Position numbers and translations under genes: made by a program. Positions 26,267 to 35,003 of a stretch of 64,000 bases of DNA are shown here, piece after piece. Source of the DNA: SZUA-430 sp964647355 (GTDB lineage: Bacteria > Pseudomonadota > Alphaproteobacteria > Micropepsales > Micropepsaceae); NCBI GenBank assembly GCA_964647355.1, contig CAZYGK010000003.1, positions 39,813 to 103,812 of the forward strand, given 5' to 3'. Under the pieces are notes generated by a model, which made no database searches, was not told the origin of the DNA, and saw only the letters and a program-made list of their open reading frames with translations. The first letter of the stretch is position 1, and every line of letters begins with the position of its first letter.

Positions 26267-27262
26267 TTGAGCGGCTCATACGCACTCTCACTAGCTGCAG
26301 GCATCGTCCTAGGGCTGCTGTTTCGCGCGATGTCCATATCCGCGGAAAGGAAAAAGGAAGTTACGAGTTGGGCAGACTTCGTCACCATTCGGATAGTGTT
26401 GCCCATCCACGTCTTGTTATCGACGCAGGTGAGCACAGAATTTCCCGCGAGCCTCTTCATCGCGTTGGGTATTGGCGCTCTTCTGCCACTGGTTACATAC
26501 GCGGCCGGTCGTGCTCTTACTGTTATGGGCACCTCGTCGGCAGCAACAAGTTTGCCACTTGTTGGCGCAACGTTTGGGGGCGGCAATCGCGGAATTCTGT
26601 TGCTCTCATTGCTACTCGCATTCCATGTCGCGCCAGAGTTCCAAGCCAGGACCGCGTCTGAACCCACACTGTATGATTTCTTCGCCGTGATGGATCTCGC
26701 CTACTTCATCACGTTTCTTGCGGTTGTGCCTCCGATTCACTATGCGACAACAGGAATCGAGTCACTAAGGGCTCAGAGCTTGGTAGCCCAAGTGCTCTCT
26801 GCGGCAATTGTCTTGGCAAGCTTCGCGCTCGCTCTCTTCGGCGCCAAATTGCTCGAAGCGGCGTTCTGGGGCGACACGCGATCATACCTAGGCTTGTTCG
26901 TCACGACCGTTTGCACCGCGCTCGTCCTGGTTCACGCCAAGTTCGAGTTCTCGCCGAATGTGTTCAAAGGAATTGTTCATGTTTTGACGGCGAGGTTTTT
27001 CGCAATCTGCGGTCTCCTGCTTGCTGCTGCGCTCATTACAGAAAGGGCGGCGGAGCTGCTCCTCATAGCAATATCGCTTGGGATTTTTCTAATCGTCCCG
27101 CCAAGCTCTTATGCGCCGTCAATCATAGGCCGATATCAGGGGCAAACCGAGGTTGAGGATGCAGCAACACTGGCCTTAACTTGGAACATCGTTTACTTGG
27201 TCGTGGTAGCGGGCGTTTTGCTGGGCGGTATTGTTCGGGTGCTCACAACGCTCGCAGCGTAA
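26267..27262 (+). CDS. Permease-like membrane protein (AEC/BART-like?), copy 2
   Basis: The 331-residue protein matches its upstream neighbour in size and key segments: LVGATFGGGNRGILLLSLL, YDFFAVMDLAYFITF and ISLGIFLIVPPSSY. The start is TTG at 26267, supported by GAAAGGA seven bases upstream; no ATG is available near. A 40-base gap makes the two an operon. The pair may act as a heterodimer or transport related substrates. Confidence 0.65.
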   Translation: MSGSYALSLAAGIVLGLLFRAMSISAERKKEVTSWADFVTIRIVLPIHVLLSTQVSTEFPASLFIALGIGALLPLVTYAAGRALTVMGTSSAATSLPLVGATFGGGNRGILLLSLLLAFHVAPEFQARTASEPTLYDFFAVMDLAYFITFLAVVPPIHYATTGIESLRAQSLVAQVLSAAIVLASFALALFGAKLLEAAFWGDTRSYLGLFVTTVCTALVLVHAKFEFSPNVFKGIVHVLTARFFAICGLLLAAALITERAAELLLIAISLGIFLIVPPSSYAPSIIGRYQGQTEVEDAATLALTWNIVYLVVVAGVLLGGIVRVLTTLAA

Positions 27263-27399
27263 GTTTCCCCTCAACCTCGCGCAGCTTGCGCATTCGTATA
27301 GTCACCGCCTGATCAGAACCGGCAAGATTCCAATTCTATCGCCGGGTTGGTCGCGGCCTCGTTGCTGACCGCCAGGCAATGAGGGTTGGCGCCGCTGCC

Positions 27400-28848
27400 C
27401 TACCCGTCCTTGCGCACGAACAGCAGCCGCACGCGGCCCGTCGGGTCCGTTTCCGTCCAGGCGCGGCTGTTCGGCATGCCTTCGGCCCAGCCGAGCATGT
27501 CCTTTTCCGTGCGATAGAAGAGATGCCAGTCGCAGATGAACTCCATCGGCCACAGGTTGCTGAGTTCGGTCTCGTTCATGTTGCCGATGATGAGCAGGCC
27601 GCCCGGTGCCAAGCGCTCGTAAAGGCGGGCCGAAAGGCTGCGCGCCCGCCGGTCGATCAGATAGTCGATCAGGCCGACCGAATAGATCATGTCCTGCGGC
27701 CCCGCCTCGTCCATCCACGCGCCGCCGCGCAGCACGTCGGTGAACGACACGTTGATCGGCCGCACCTTCGTCTGCGGCTTCATCTTCAAGGTCAACGGAT
27801 GCGAATGATCGAACGCGTAAGCGAGCGCCGCCTGCTCCTGATCGATCAGCGTGAATTCCGCAGGGCCCGCGGGCGCTGCCGGATCCTTCAGGTGCAGTTC
27901 GACCTCGCGCGCCGAGCCGCAGCCAAGGCTCATGATACGCGTGGGCGCGCCGTCCGCGCGCGCCCGGATCACGTCTCCGATCACCTTGCGCACGACGTGC
28001 ATGCGCGTTCCGATGCATTCCGCAACATCAAGCCCAACGCGGTGCATCAGCTGCGAATAGACATCGCCACCTTCGCGCTGCCAGTCGTAGACGTAGTTCA
28101 TGATCTCGAAGTCGCCCGGATACCCGGCCGGCTTAAAATAGCTGCGCCACCAAACGGGACCGTGATTGAGCTCCGGCGTCACGACCAGTTCCGTATATTC
28201 CTTCATGGCTTCGAGGCGCTTCTTGTCCTCCATGATGCCTGCAACCATCTGGTTGCCCGCGCGCCAGAGGCTGCGCCATTGCGGGATGATGCGCTCCGCG
28301 CACATCTCATAGGCCTCGTCCAGCCCGAGACCCGTCGACTGATGCGGGAACGGCTTCACGCTCGCATCGACAACCGAACGATAGGCGCGCAAGAAGCGCA
28401 GCACGTCCGCGCAGTGCGCACGGTATTCGGCCGAGACCAACCCGCCCACGTGCGGATCCAGCGTCGCCAGCTGCTGCGAGATCCGCGCCTGCGCGTTGCG
28501 CCGGAGCAGCGAATGAAAGTCGACGACGTCGTCGACGAGATTGAGCGCGATCTTCGGTCCGAACACCGACCGATCCGCGCGCACCACCCGCGCGCTGCCT
28601 TCGAAGATCGAAAGCCCCGCCTGCTTGACCGTGATCGGCACCACCTCACCGACTTCGACCGAGGTCTCGACCGTCTGGTTGGCGTTAACGCAAATCCCGG
28701 TCAAACTGATGTCGCCGAGGCGAAACTGCGCCGATTTCAGAAAGACCTTCGGCGGCGCGCCCGAAAAGAGCTCGGCGGCTTCATACCGTTTCGGCCGGAA
28801 GAAGATCTGCCGGCCGCTCGCGCCCTTCAGTTCCTCGTACGCCAGCAT
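27400..28848 (-). CDS. PilZ domain fused to SAM-dependent methyltransferase
   Basis: The 482-residue protein has a PilZ-like N-terminal domain (RPKR near residue 20, then the DxSxxG-type motif GDISLTGICV near 50), a helical middle part and a class I methyltransferase domain with motif I MSLGCGSAREVELHL and the acidic TLIDQEQAAL. PilZ domains bind cyclic-di-GMP, so methylation may be controlled by the second messenger; the substrate is unknown. Some proteins of this build are annotated as fatty-acid methyl-ester signal synthases, which is only a suggestion here. The ATG at 28848 has a GGGGGGAA ribosome site; a TTG 12 codons upstream is discarded. Confidence 0.8.
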   Translation of the reverse strand: MLAYEELKGASGRQIFFRPKRYEAAELFSGAPPKVFLKSAQFRLGDISLTGICVNANQTVETSVEVGEVVPITVKQAGLSIFEGSARVVRADRSVFGPKIALNLVDDVVDFHSLLRRNAQARISQQLATLDPHVGGLVSAEYRAHCADVLRFLRAYRSVVDASVKPFPHQSTGLGLDEAYEMCAERIIPQWRSLWRAGNQMVAGIMEDKKRLEAMKEYTELVVTPELNHGPVWWRSYFKPAGYPGDFEIMNYVYDWQREGGDVYSQLMHRVGLDVAECIGTRMHVVRKVIGDVIRARADGAPTRIMSLGCGSAREVELHLKDPAAPAGPAEFTLIDQEQAALAYAFDHSHPLTLKMKPQTKVRPINVSFTDVLRGGAWMDEAGPQDMIYSVGLIDYLIDRRARSLSARLYERLAPGGLLIIGNMNETELSNLWPMEFICDWHLFYRTEKDMLGWAEGMPNSRAWTETDPTGRVRLLFVRKDG

Positions 28849-29018
28849 GTTCCCCCCGCGCGTGTGTGTCGCTTGTTCGTTCAATGAGGTACTCTCCTCT
28901 ATACCGATGATCCGTGTGCGGAAAAAGAGATGGGCGAGGGTTTCGCAACCAATCGTAAACTCTCCGCCGCCACGGTAAACGGCGTCTTAACCTCAAACCT
29001 GTCGGTTCCGTCACGTCG

Positions 29019-29429
29019 ATGAAACAGCCCAAGCTCACCGTAGACGCCGTCGTTTTCGACAGCGCAGGCCGCCTGTTGCTCATCAAGCGCAAGTCGCCGC
29101 CGTTCCAAGGCTGCTACGCGCTGCCCGGCGGCTTCGTCGAGTACGGCGAAACGGTTGAGGACGCGGCACTCCGCGAACTCAAGGAGGAGACCGGCGTCGT
29201 CGCGAAGATACAACATTTGGTGGGCATTTATTCTCAAGCCGGTCGCGATCCGCGCGGTCATGTTGTCTCCGTCGCCTTCTTAATAAAGGTGCGCTCCGCG
29301 ACGCCCAAGGCCGACGACGATGCTGCCGCCGCCGAATTCGTCGCCGCTTGGCGGTCGAAGCGTCTCGCGTTCGACCATGCGAAGATCGTCGCCGACGCGG
29401 TCGCGCTCATACGCAAAGCGAAGCGATGA
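29019..29429 (+). CDS. Nudix hydrolase
   Basis: The 136-residue protein carries a full Nudix box, GGFVEYGETVEDAALRELKE followed by ETG, positioned near residue 38 as usual. It probably hydrolyses a nucleoside diphosphate derivative such as ADP-ribose or an oxidised nucleotide. The GNAT gene starts inside its stop codon (ATGA), so the two are coupled. Confidence 0.93.
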   Translation: MKQPKLTVDAVVFDSAGRLLLIKRKSPPFQGCYALPGGFVEYGETVEDAALRELKEETGVVAKIQHLVGIYSQAGRDPRGHVVSVAFLIKVRSATPKADDDAAAAEFVAAWRSKRLAFDHAKIVADAVALIRKAKR

Positions 29430-29965
29430 GCGGTCTCGCGTTTCGTCGCAGCTCGGCGGAAGACGCCTGCGCCATTTCGTCTCTCGTGACCGCAGCCTTT
29501 GGCGGACCAGGCGAGGCAGCACTTATCGAGACGCTGCGTCGCGACGGCGACATGCTGCACGAGTTCGTCGCGACCGCTCTTGACGAAGTCGTCGCCCACA
29601 TCGCCTTCTCAAGGCTAGACATGCGCCACGGCGACGCCACGCTGCGCGCCGCAGCCCTAGCCCCGCTCGCTGTGGCACCGGCCCACCAACGCGCAGGCGC
29701 GGGCACCGCCCTCACCCACCACGCGCTCAAGGAACTGCGCTGCCTCGAACAGCAGGTGGTCGTCGTTCTCGGCCACCCCGCATACTACCCGCGCCTCGGC
29801 TTCTCGGCTTTGCTCGCCAAGTCGCTCGACGCACCCTATTCCGGCCATTCCTTTATGGTTTTGGAATTGTCGCCAGGCGCGCTCGCTAAGAAACGCTGGA
29901 AAGTCGCCTACCCACCCGCCTTCGCCCCCAAATCGAACGACGACAGCGCGCCACGGAACCGCTAA
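29426..29965 (+). CDS. GNAT-family N-acetyltransferase
   Basis: The 179-residue protein has the GNAT fold signatures: LAPLAVAPAHQRAGAGTALT (acetyl-CoA binding) and the downstream VVVVLGHPAYYPRLGFSAL, which places it near the YhbS-type acetyltransferases. The acceptor is unknown. It overlaps the Nudix stop by four bases (ATGA), and the MFS gene follows after a short gap. Confidence 0.9.
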   Translation: MSGLAFRRSSAEDACAISSLVTAAFGGPGEAALIETLRRDGDMLHEFVATALDEVVAHIAFSRLDMRHGDATLRAAALAPLAVAPAHQRAGAGTALTHHALKELRCLEQQVVVVLGHPAYYPRLGFSALLAKSLDAPYSGHSFMVLELSPGALAKKRWKVAYPPAFAPKSNDDSAPRNR

Positions 29966-29988
29966 GAGCGTCCCAAACAAGGTTGCCC

Positions 29989-31242
29989 ATGTCGGACTCC
30001 ACCGCCAATTCGACAACGGCCCCGGTCGCCGGCCGCGCCGCGGTCACATTCATCTTCATCACGTTGATGCTCGATGTCTTGGCGATGGGCGTGGTGATCC
30101 CGGTCCTGCCGAAACTCATTGCCGATCTTTCCCAAGACGGCCCCGCCGACGCGGTTCGCCTCGGCGGCTGGATCGCGCTCACCTGGGCGATCGCTCAGTT
30201 CATCATGACGCCAGTCCAGGGTGCCCTGTCGGACCGCTTCGGACGGAGGCCGGTGTTGCTCGTCTCGATGACCGGCCTCGGCCTCGATTACGTGCTGACG
30301 GCGCTCGCGCCGAGTATCCTCTGGCTCTTCATCGCGCGCGCGATCTCCGGCGCGACCGCTGCGAGTTTCTCGACCGCCAACGCTTACATCGCCGACACGA
30401 CGCCGCCCGAGAAGCGCCCGCAAGCCTTCGGCCTTATGGGCGCCGCCTTCGGTATCGGCTTCGTGATCGGCCCCGCTCTCGGCGGCGTCGCCGGCGCGTA
30501 CGACCCGCGCTTGCCGTTCTGGGTCGCAGCAGGGCTAACACTGTTGAACGCGCTCTACGGTTACTTCGTTCTCCCTGAATCCTTGCCGCCAGAGCGCCGC
30601 TCGAAAAGCTTCACCTTCGCGAACGCGAACTTCCTCGCCTCCCTGCGCTTGCTCGGCTCGAATGCACAGCTCGCAGGGCTTGGCGCCGCGCATTTCTTCT
30701 ACGCCGTGGCGCACAACGTCTACCCGGCGGTCTTCATCTGGTTCACGATGTACCGCTACGGCTGGAGCGAAACCACGAACGGCCTCGCGCTTGCCGCCAC
30801 GGGTGTCGCCAGCATCATCGTGCAGGCGGGTTTGATTGGTCCGGTCGTCAAGGCGCTCGGCCCCCGCCGCTCCATGATGGTCGGCCTCTCGTTTGGCATC
30901 GCGGGATTCTTGATCTACGCGATCGGTCCAAGCGACATCTCGGTATGGATCGCGATCCCGATCGCGGCGCTTTGGGGATTCTACACGCCAGCTGCTCAAA
31001 CGATAATGACCCAGCGCGTAGACCCCAGTCAGCAGGGGCAATTGCAGGGCGCCCTCGGCGCCATGATGGGCATCGCCTCGATCATTTCGCCGGCGCTCTA
31101 CACAAACGTTTTCGCAATCTCGATCGAGGCAAAGGGCGCGGCCGGCGCATTCCCCATTCTCGGCGCTCCGTTCTTCGTCGCAGCCGCCCTTTTGATCGCA
31201 GCACTCATCGTCGCCGAACGCGCAACGCGCCCGCGCGACTAG
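29989..31242 (+). CDS. TetA-like MFS efflux transporter
   Basis: The 417-residue, 12-helix protein has the MFS motif A GALSDRFGRRPVLLVS between helices 2 and 3, and motif C-like GIGFVIGPALGGV in helix 5, typical of drug:H+ antiporters of the TCR/Tet group. The N-terminus FITLMLDVLAMGVVIPVLP also matches that group. Tetracycline export is not implied for a chromosomal gene like this. The ATG at 29989 is preferred over a TTG two codons earlier. It converges on the PAS gene. Confidence 0.9.
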   Translation: MSDSTANSTTAPVAGRAAVTFIFITLMLDVLAMGVVIPVLPKLIADLSQDGPADAVRLGGWIALTWAIAQFIMTPVQGALSDRFGRRPVLLVSMTGLGLDYVLTALAPSILWLFIARAISGATAASFSTANAYIADTTPPEKRPQAFGLMGAAFGIGFVIGPALGGVAGAYDPRLPFWVAAGLTLLNALYGYFVLPESLPPERRSKSFTFANANFLASLRLLGSNAQLAGLGAAHFFYAVAHNVYPAVFIWFTMYRYGWSETTNGLALAATGVASIIVQAGLIGPVVKALGPRRSMMVGLSFGIAGFLIYAIGPSDISVWIAIPIAALWGFYTPAAQTIMTQRVDPSQQGQLQGALGAMMGIASIISPALYTNVFAISIEAKGAAGAFPILGAPFFVAAALLIAALIVAERATRPRD

Positions 31243-31766
31243 CTGCGCAGTTCCAGCCAGTGCCAGTCGGTTGAGTGACGCACCTCGCCGACGCCCGGCA
31301 CCGTGCCCACGTCCGCGATGGAGTGTACGATCAGGAAGATGATCTGGCCCCGCTCCCGCTGATCGTCGAACACGGGAAACCCCGTGTATTCGACCGAGAT
31401 CTTCGAACCGTCGGCAAGCTGCGCCGGCGTAATCTGCCACAAGCCGCACGGCCGCGTGAGCATAACGAAGCAACTATCGAAGGCATCGCCCTTGATCGAG
31501 GGATCGACGAGATCGAGGTAGTCGAACCCCACCGCCTCGCGCCCGACGAGCTTGACGATCCCCGCACCCGCTCGCGTGAATTTGAGCGTCAGCGATATCC
31601 TGTCGGGATCGACCACCGCGATCCATGGCACCAGATCGCGGATGCCGCTGTAGTCGACATCGGCGAGACGTGGAATAACGCCCGGCACGGGCGATCGGAC
31701 GGCCTGCTCGAAGCGCAGGCTCTGTGCCGAGCGCTTGGAGCGCGGCGTGTTGTTGTCGCTGGGCAT
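31239..31766 (-). CDS. PAS-domain protein (PAS_5 type)
   Basis: The 175-residue protein fits the short alphaproteobacterial PAS_5 proteins: PWIAVVDPDRISLTLKFTRAGAGIVKLVGREAVG region, DYLDLVDPSIKGDAFDS and the closing strand IIFLIVHSI. There is no output domain, so it would sense a ligand or act as a partner of another signalling protein. The ATG at 31766 begins the conserved part; upstream residues in the same frame overlap the divergent DUF1801 gene and are rejected. Confidence 0.75.
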   Translation of the reverse strand: MPSDNNTPRSKRSAQSLRFEQAVRSPVPGVIPRLADVDYSGIRDLVPWIAVVDPDRISLTLKFTRAGAGIVKLVGREAVGFDYLDLVDPSIKGDAFDSCFVMLTRPCGLWQITPAQLADGSKISVEYTGFPVFDDQRERGQIIFLIVHSIADVGTVPGVGEVRHSTDWHWLELRS

Positions 31767-31871
31767 GATCGGCAAGTCCGGATTGCACGAGGCATCGTCT
31801 TTCGAGTATCCGAAGGCAAGCGCGGACTCAATCGCGAATTCGGCGCGATCAGCGCATCGGGAGTGGTAGCA

Positions 31872-32294
31872 ATGGCCGAACCCAAGACAAAGCCGACAAA
31901 ACAATCGGTAAACGCCTTTCTCAAGTCCGTGCCGGACGAACAAAGGCGTGAGGATGCCGCGAAGCTCATCGAGCTTATGCGCGCTGCAACAAAGGAAGAC
32001 CCGGTGATGTGGGGTCCCAGCATCATCGGCTTCGGTTCTTACCGCTACCATTACGGAAGCGGCCGCGAGGCCGACTGGCCGATCACGGGTTTGAGCCCGC
32101 GCAAACAGAACCTCGTCGTCTACGTCATGCCCGGGTTCGCGGAGTACGAAGACCTGCTCGCGAAACTGGGCAAGCACACGACTGGCGCGTCATGCCTCTA
32201 CATCAAACGCTTATCGGACGTTCACCTCCCCACTCTGAAAACCCTGATCACCCGCTCCGTCGCCGCGATGAAGAAGAAGCACAAGGTGGGCTAG
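31872..32294 (+). CDS. DUF1801-domain protein
   Basis: The 140-residue protein has the DUF1801 pattern: SVNAFLKSVPDEQRREDAAK, then DPVMWGPSIIGFGSYRYHY, SPRKQNLVVYVM and the closing GKHTTGASCLYIKRL. The biochemical role of the family is not established. It stands alone, divergent from the PAS gene by about 105 bases. Confidence 0.88.
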   Translation: MAEPKTKPTKQSVNAFLKSVPDEQRREDAAKLIELMRAATKEDPVMWGPSIIGFGSYRYHYGSGREADWPITGLSPRKQNLVVYVMPGFAEYEDLLAKLGKHTTGASCLYIKRLSDVHLPTLKTLITRSVAAMKKKHKVG

Positions 32295-32465
32295 CTGGGT
32301 GATGCAGAAAAAACGCAACGCTGCGCACACTTGCTGACACGATGTAGGCCAACAGACTCCGCCACATGCAGTTTCATGCGTTTAGCGCCTGAAGTTTCTG
32401 GCCGGCCTCAGCATGACACCCGCCACACAACACGACGTTCCAATCTTGCCTACGCCAAATCGCAC

Positions 32466-32471
32466 TATAAT
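32466..32471 (+). promoter_or_regulatory. Candidate -10 element of the 32506 gene
   Basis: A consensus TATAAT lies 34 bases upstream of the ATG. A TTGCCT at 32446 is 14 bases away, short for a -35 partner, so only the -10 is proposed. Confidence 0.35.
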
Positions 32472-32505
32472 TCGCGAATCAGTGCGTGTTCCGAGGGGGA
32501 TTGCC

Positions 32506-32961
32506 ATGTCGCGCTATCGCGAACGTAAGATTCGGTTGAAGTCGTCGTCGCCTACGTTCGACGTCTTCCCGCTGCTGCTGCTGCCGATGCTCTACTTCAA
32601 CTTCATGGTCTTTGCCGTACACGGCATGGACCCGATCAAGGTGAACGCCTGGCTCGCCAGCTCCGCGTTCGACATCACGATGTTCTCAGGCGCCGTCTGG
32701 TCGATGACGCAAGCCGACGTCATCATCGCCGCCGGCATGGGTTTGCTCTTTATCGAAGTGCTGAAGTCGATCGGCTCGCCAATGCTCAGCCTTGTAAACC
32801 ACGGCATCGCTGTCATGACGCTGTTGGTCTACGTGGTCCAGTTCATCTCGTTCCCGGCTTTCACGGTCTCGACATTCTTCCTGCTCGCCTTGATGCAGCT
32901 GATCGACGTCATCGCCGGCTACACGATCACGATCGTCGCCAGCCGCGGCCTAACGCGCTAA
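32506..32961 (+). CDS. Four-helix membrane protein, unknown function
   Basis: The 151-residue protein has about four hydrophobic helices (FPLLLLPMLYFNFMVFAV, ADVIIAAGMGLLFIEVL, GIAVMTLLVYVVQFISF, VSTFFLLALMQLIDVIAGY) after a basic N-terminus (SRYRERKIRLKSS). Small membrane proteins of this layout are common in alphaproteobacteria, but no function is known to me. The ATG at 32506 follows GAGGGGGA. Confidence 0.7.
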   Translation: MSRYRERKIRLKSSSPTFDVFPLLLLPMLYFNFMVFAVHGMDPIKVNAWLASSAFDITMFSGAVWSMTQADVIIAAGMGLLFIEVLKSIGSPMLSLVNHGIAVMTLLVYVVQFISFPAFTVSTFFLLALMQLIDVIAGYTITIVASRGLTR

Positions 32962-32969
32962 AAAGAGAT

Positions 32970-32991
32970 ACCGCCCCCACCGCGGGGCGGT
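32970..32991 (+). terminator. Probable terminator hairpin
   Basis: An 8-bp stem ACCGCCCC (32970-32977) / GGGGCGGT (32984-32991) starts nine bases after the stop of the membrane gene. The following sequence has mixed A/T rather than a clean U tract. Confidence 0.5.
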
Positions 32992-33130
32992 CGAAATTTC
33001 GAAGAATTTTCGGGTGGGGGAGAGCCTCAGAAGCTCACCCCTAAAGCCCCATCGCCCCAATCCAAGTTTCCCCCTATGATCGCCTCGTGCAGGCACCCTG
33101 CCCGCACCCGCGAAAACAGGAGGAAAATTC

Positions 33131-33361
33131 ATGGCGAAGAAATCTGGCGTCGACACCGGCGTCTATCGCGTCACCGAAGTCATCGGCACGAGCCGCGTCT
33201 CGTGGGAAGAGGCCGCCAAGCACGCGGTCGAACTTGCCTCGCACTCTCTGCGCGACCTGCGCATCGCCGAAGTCACGAAGCTCGACATGCGCCTCGACGA
33301 CAAAGGCAAGGTCGTCGCCTACCGCGCCCGCGTCTCTCTGTCGTTCAAATACGCACCTTAG
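33131..33361 (+). CDS. Dodecin family flavin-binding protein
   Basis: The 76-residue protein matches dodecins: VYRVTEVIGTSRVSWEEAAK, LRDLRIAEVTKLD and KGKVVAYRARVSLSFKY. Dodecins form 12-subunit spheres that store or buffer flavins. The usual stacking Trp after the conserved segment (RWFEV) is replaced by RIAEV, so the ligand mode may differ. AGGAGGAAAA just before the ATG is a strong ribosome site. Confidence 0.9.
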   Translation: MAKKSGVDTGVYRVTEVIGTSRVSWEEAAKHAVELASHSLRDLRIAEVTKLDMRLDDKGKVVAYRARVSLSFKYAP

Positions 33362-33373
33362 AGATCGGCCTCG

Positions 33374-33471
33374 CCCGGGAGCGCGGGCTTCCAGCCCGCT
33401 CTTCCTTCCAGCTTTCTTCGCAATGAGGGCGTTGGAGATGGTAGAGCGGGCTGGAAGCCCGCGGTCCCGGG
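33374..33471. repeat. Inverted repeat, MITE/REP-like
   Basis: Two 27-base arms (33374-33400 and 33445-33471) are inverted copies differing at one base and are separated by 44 bases. Each arm also holds a self-complementary core GCGGGCT-TCC-AGCCCGC-like. It lies between dodecin and a secreted-protein gene and may also stop the dodecin transcript. Confidence 0.7.
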
Positions 33472-33511
33472 AAAACCAAGCCCGCCAAGCAAAGCCCGTC
33501 ATCGAGACCCC

Positions 33512-33913
33512 ATGCGCTTGTTCTTTCTGAGTATGTTCGCTCTGTCGCTCGCACCCCCCGCCCTTGCCTACCCCGCGAAGGAAACCGAAATCCTCTCGAC
33601 AACGAGCTACGCCGTCGCGACCGCTGGCCAAAAGAACCGCAAGGGCGCTGAAGCCTATTGCCGACAAGCCAAAGCGACGCTGAGCAAGAAAACAGAAGAC
33701 GCCTACCTCTACGCCCACATCGAACGTTGCTTCGCGCTCGTCGCCGACACCTCCGGCGATAAGCCCGCGGCCTGCAAGCATTTCAAGAATGCGCTCGACA
33801 TCTGGACCCGAACGCCCCCGCCGAACGATCACCCGCAATCGGTCGCCAGCCGCACCACGCTTCGCACCAGTATGGAGCAATACCGCACCGCGAATTGCGG
33901 CAAGAAACCTTAA
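33512..33913 (+). CDS. Small exported protein, unknown function
   Basis: The 133-residue product has a signal peptide (LFFLSMFALSLAPPALA). The mature part is helical and carries four Cys (AYCRQ, ERCFAL, AACKHF, ANCGKKP), probably two disulphides; the spacing vaguely recalls TPR-like helical pairs. No family is recognised. It converges on trpS with a four-base overlap. Confidence 0.65.
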   Translation: MRLFFLSMFALSLAPPALAYPAKETEILSTTSYAVATAGQKNRKGAEAYCRQAKATLSKKTEDAYLYAHIERCFALVADTSGDKPAACKHFKNALDIWTRTPPPNDHPQSVASRTTLRTSMEQYRTANCGKKP

Positions 33914-34926
33914 GCCACTCTGCGCAACCCGAACACCGCGCGTACGTGATCGAGTGTCACCGCGGCGACCTCGCGCGCCTCACGCGTGCCCTGGGCGATA
34001 ATGTGCTCCACTTCGCCGAGATCGCGCGCGAACTGCTCCCGGCGCTCGCGCATGGGACCTAGCAAGTTCTGCAACACATCGTCGAGCCGCCGCTTCACCA
34101 ACGCATCGCCCAACCCACCCCGCTCGTAGTGCGCGCGAAGCTTTGCGACTTCGGCTTGATCGGGATCGAACGCATCCAAATACACAAAGACGACGTTTCC
34201 TTCCGTCTTGCCTGGATCCGACACGCGCAAATGGCCGGGGTCGGTGAACATCATACGCACAGCCGCCGATATCTCGTCCGGCGCCGCCGACAGACTGATC
34301 GCGTTGCCGAGCGACTTCGACGCCTTTGCTGTACCGTCGATACCGGGTAGGCGCGACACCTTCGACAACAGCGCCTTGGCTTCCGGCAGCACATCGCGCC
34401 CCGCCAACCGGTTGATACGAACAGCAATCTCGTTCGCCTGCTCGAGCATCGGCAACTGATCGTCGCCGACGGGAACGAGTGTCGCCGCAAATGCCGTGAT
34501 ATCGGCCGCTTGCGAAACCGGATAGCAAAGAAAGCCCGCCGGAATATCGCGGGCGAAGCCGCGCAACTGTATCTCAGCCTTCACCGTGGGATTGCGCTCA
34601 AGCCGCGACACCGTCACGAGGTTCAGATAGAGCATCGTGAGCTCGGAGAGCTCCGGCACCGCCGACTGCAATACGAAGGGCGACAACTTTGGATCGAGCC
34701 CAACCGCCAGATAGTCAAGCGCGACCTCCATCACATTTCGCGCCACCCGGCCCGGATCGCTCGCGTTGTCGGTAAGCGCCTGCAAGTCCGCGATCAGCAC
34801 GTACTGCCGTTTGCATTGCCGCTGCAGCAACACGCGATTTGCGAGCGATCCCGCATAGTGCCCGAGGTGCAAGGGCCCTGTCGGCCGGTCGCCGGTAAGA
34901 ATGATCTCGTTCGAATAGTCGGTCAT
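33910..34926 (-). CDS. trpS: Tryptophanyl-tRNA synthetase
   Basis: The 338-residue enzyme charges tRNA-Trp. The class I motifs are present: LHLGH (19-23, the HIGH motif) and KASKS (201-205, the KMSKS motif), with TGDRPTGPLHLGHYAG typical of bacterial TrpRS. The ATG at 34926 follows a strong AAGGAGGA ribosome site; 33 in-frame upstream codons belong to the leader. The 160-base leader contains a Trp-rich peptide and an attenuator (see entries), so expression should rise when charged tRNA-Trp is scarce. Confidence 0.95.
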   Translation of the reverse strand: MTDYSNEIILTGDRPTGPLHLGHYAGSLANRVLLQRQCKRQYVLIADLQALTDNASDPGRVARNVMEVALDYLAVGLDPKLSPFVLQSAVPELSELTMLYLNLVTVSRLERNPTVKAEIQLRGFARDIPAGFLCYPVSQAADITAFAATLVPVGDDQLPMLEQANEIAVRINRLAGRDVLPEAKALLSKVSRLPGIDGTAKASKSLGNAISLSAAPDEISAAVRMMFTDPGHLRVSDPGKTEGNVVFVYLDAFDPDQAEVAKLRAHYERGGLGDALVKRRLDDVLQNLLGPMRERREQFARDLGEVEHIIAQGTREAREVAAVTLDHVRAVFGLRRVA

Positions 34927-34973
34927 AGCAGTCCTCCTTGTAAGAAGACGCGCCGGGACGGAGTGCCTGAAAC

Positions 34974-35003
34974 AAAAAAGGCCGCATCCGAACCGGAGCG
35001 ACC
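34974..35003 (-). terminator. Leader terminator (attenuator) of trpS
   Basis: Minus-strand hairpin GGTCGC-TCC / GGA-t-GCGGCC (35003-34980, one bulged base, loop GGTTC) is followed at once by six T (34979-34974). It lies 48 bases before the trpS ATG, inside the leader, where a simple terminator would block the gene. Confidence 0.8.

Noticed and set aside
28960..28990. TAAA-N7-TTAA-like sequence resembling a CtrA site before the Nudix gene
   Set aside because: One half is imperfect and short AT motifs arise by chance; no supporting second site.
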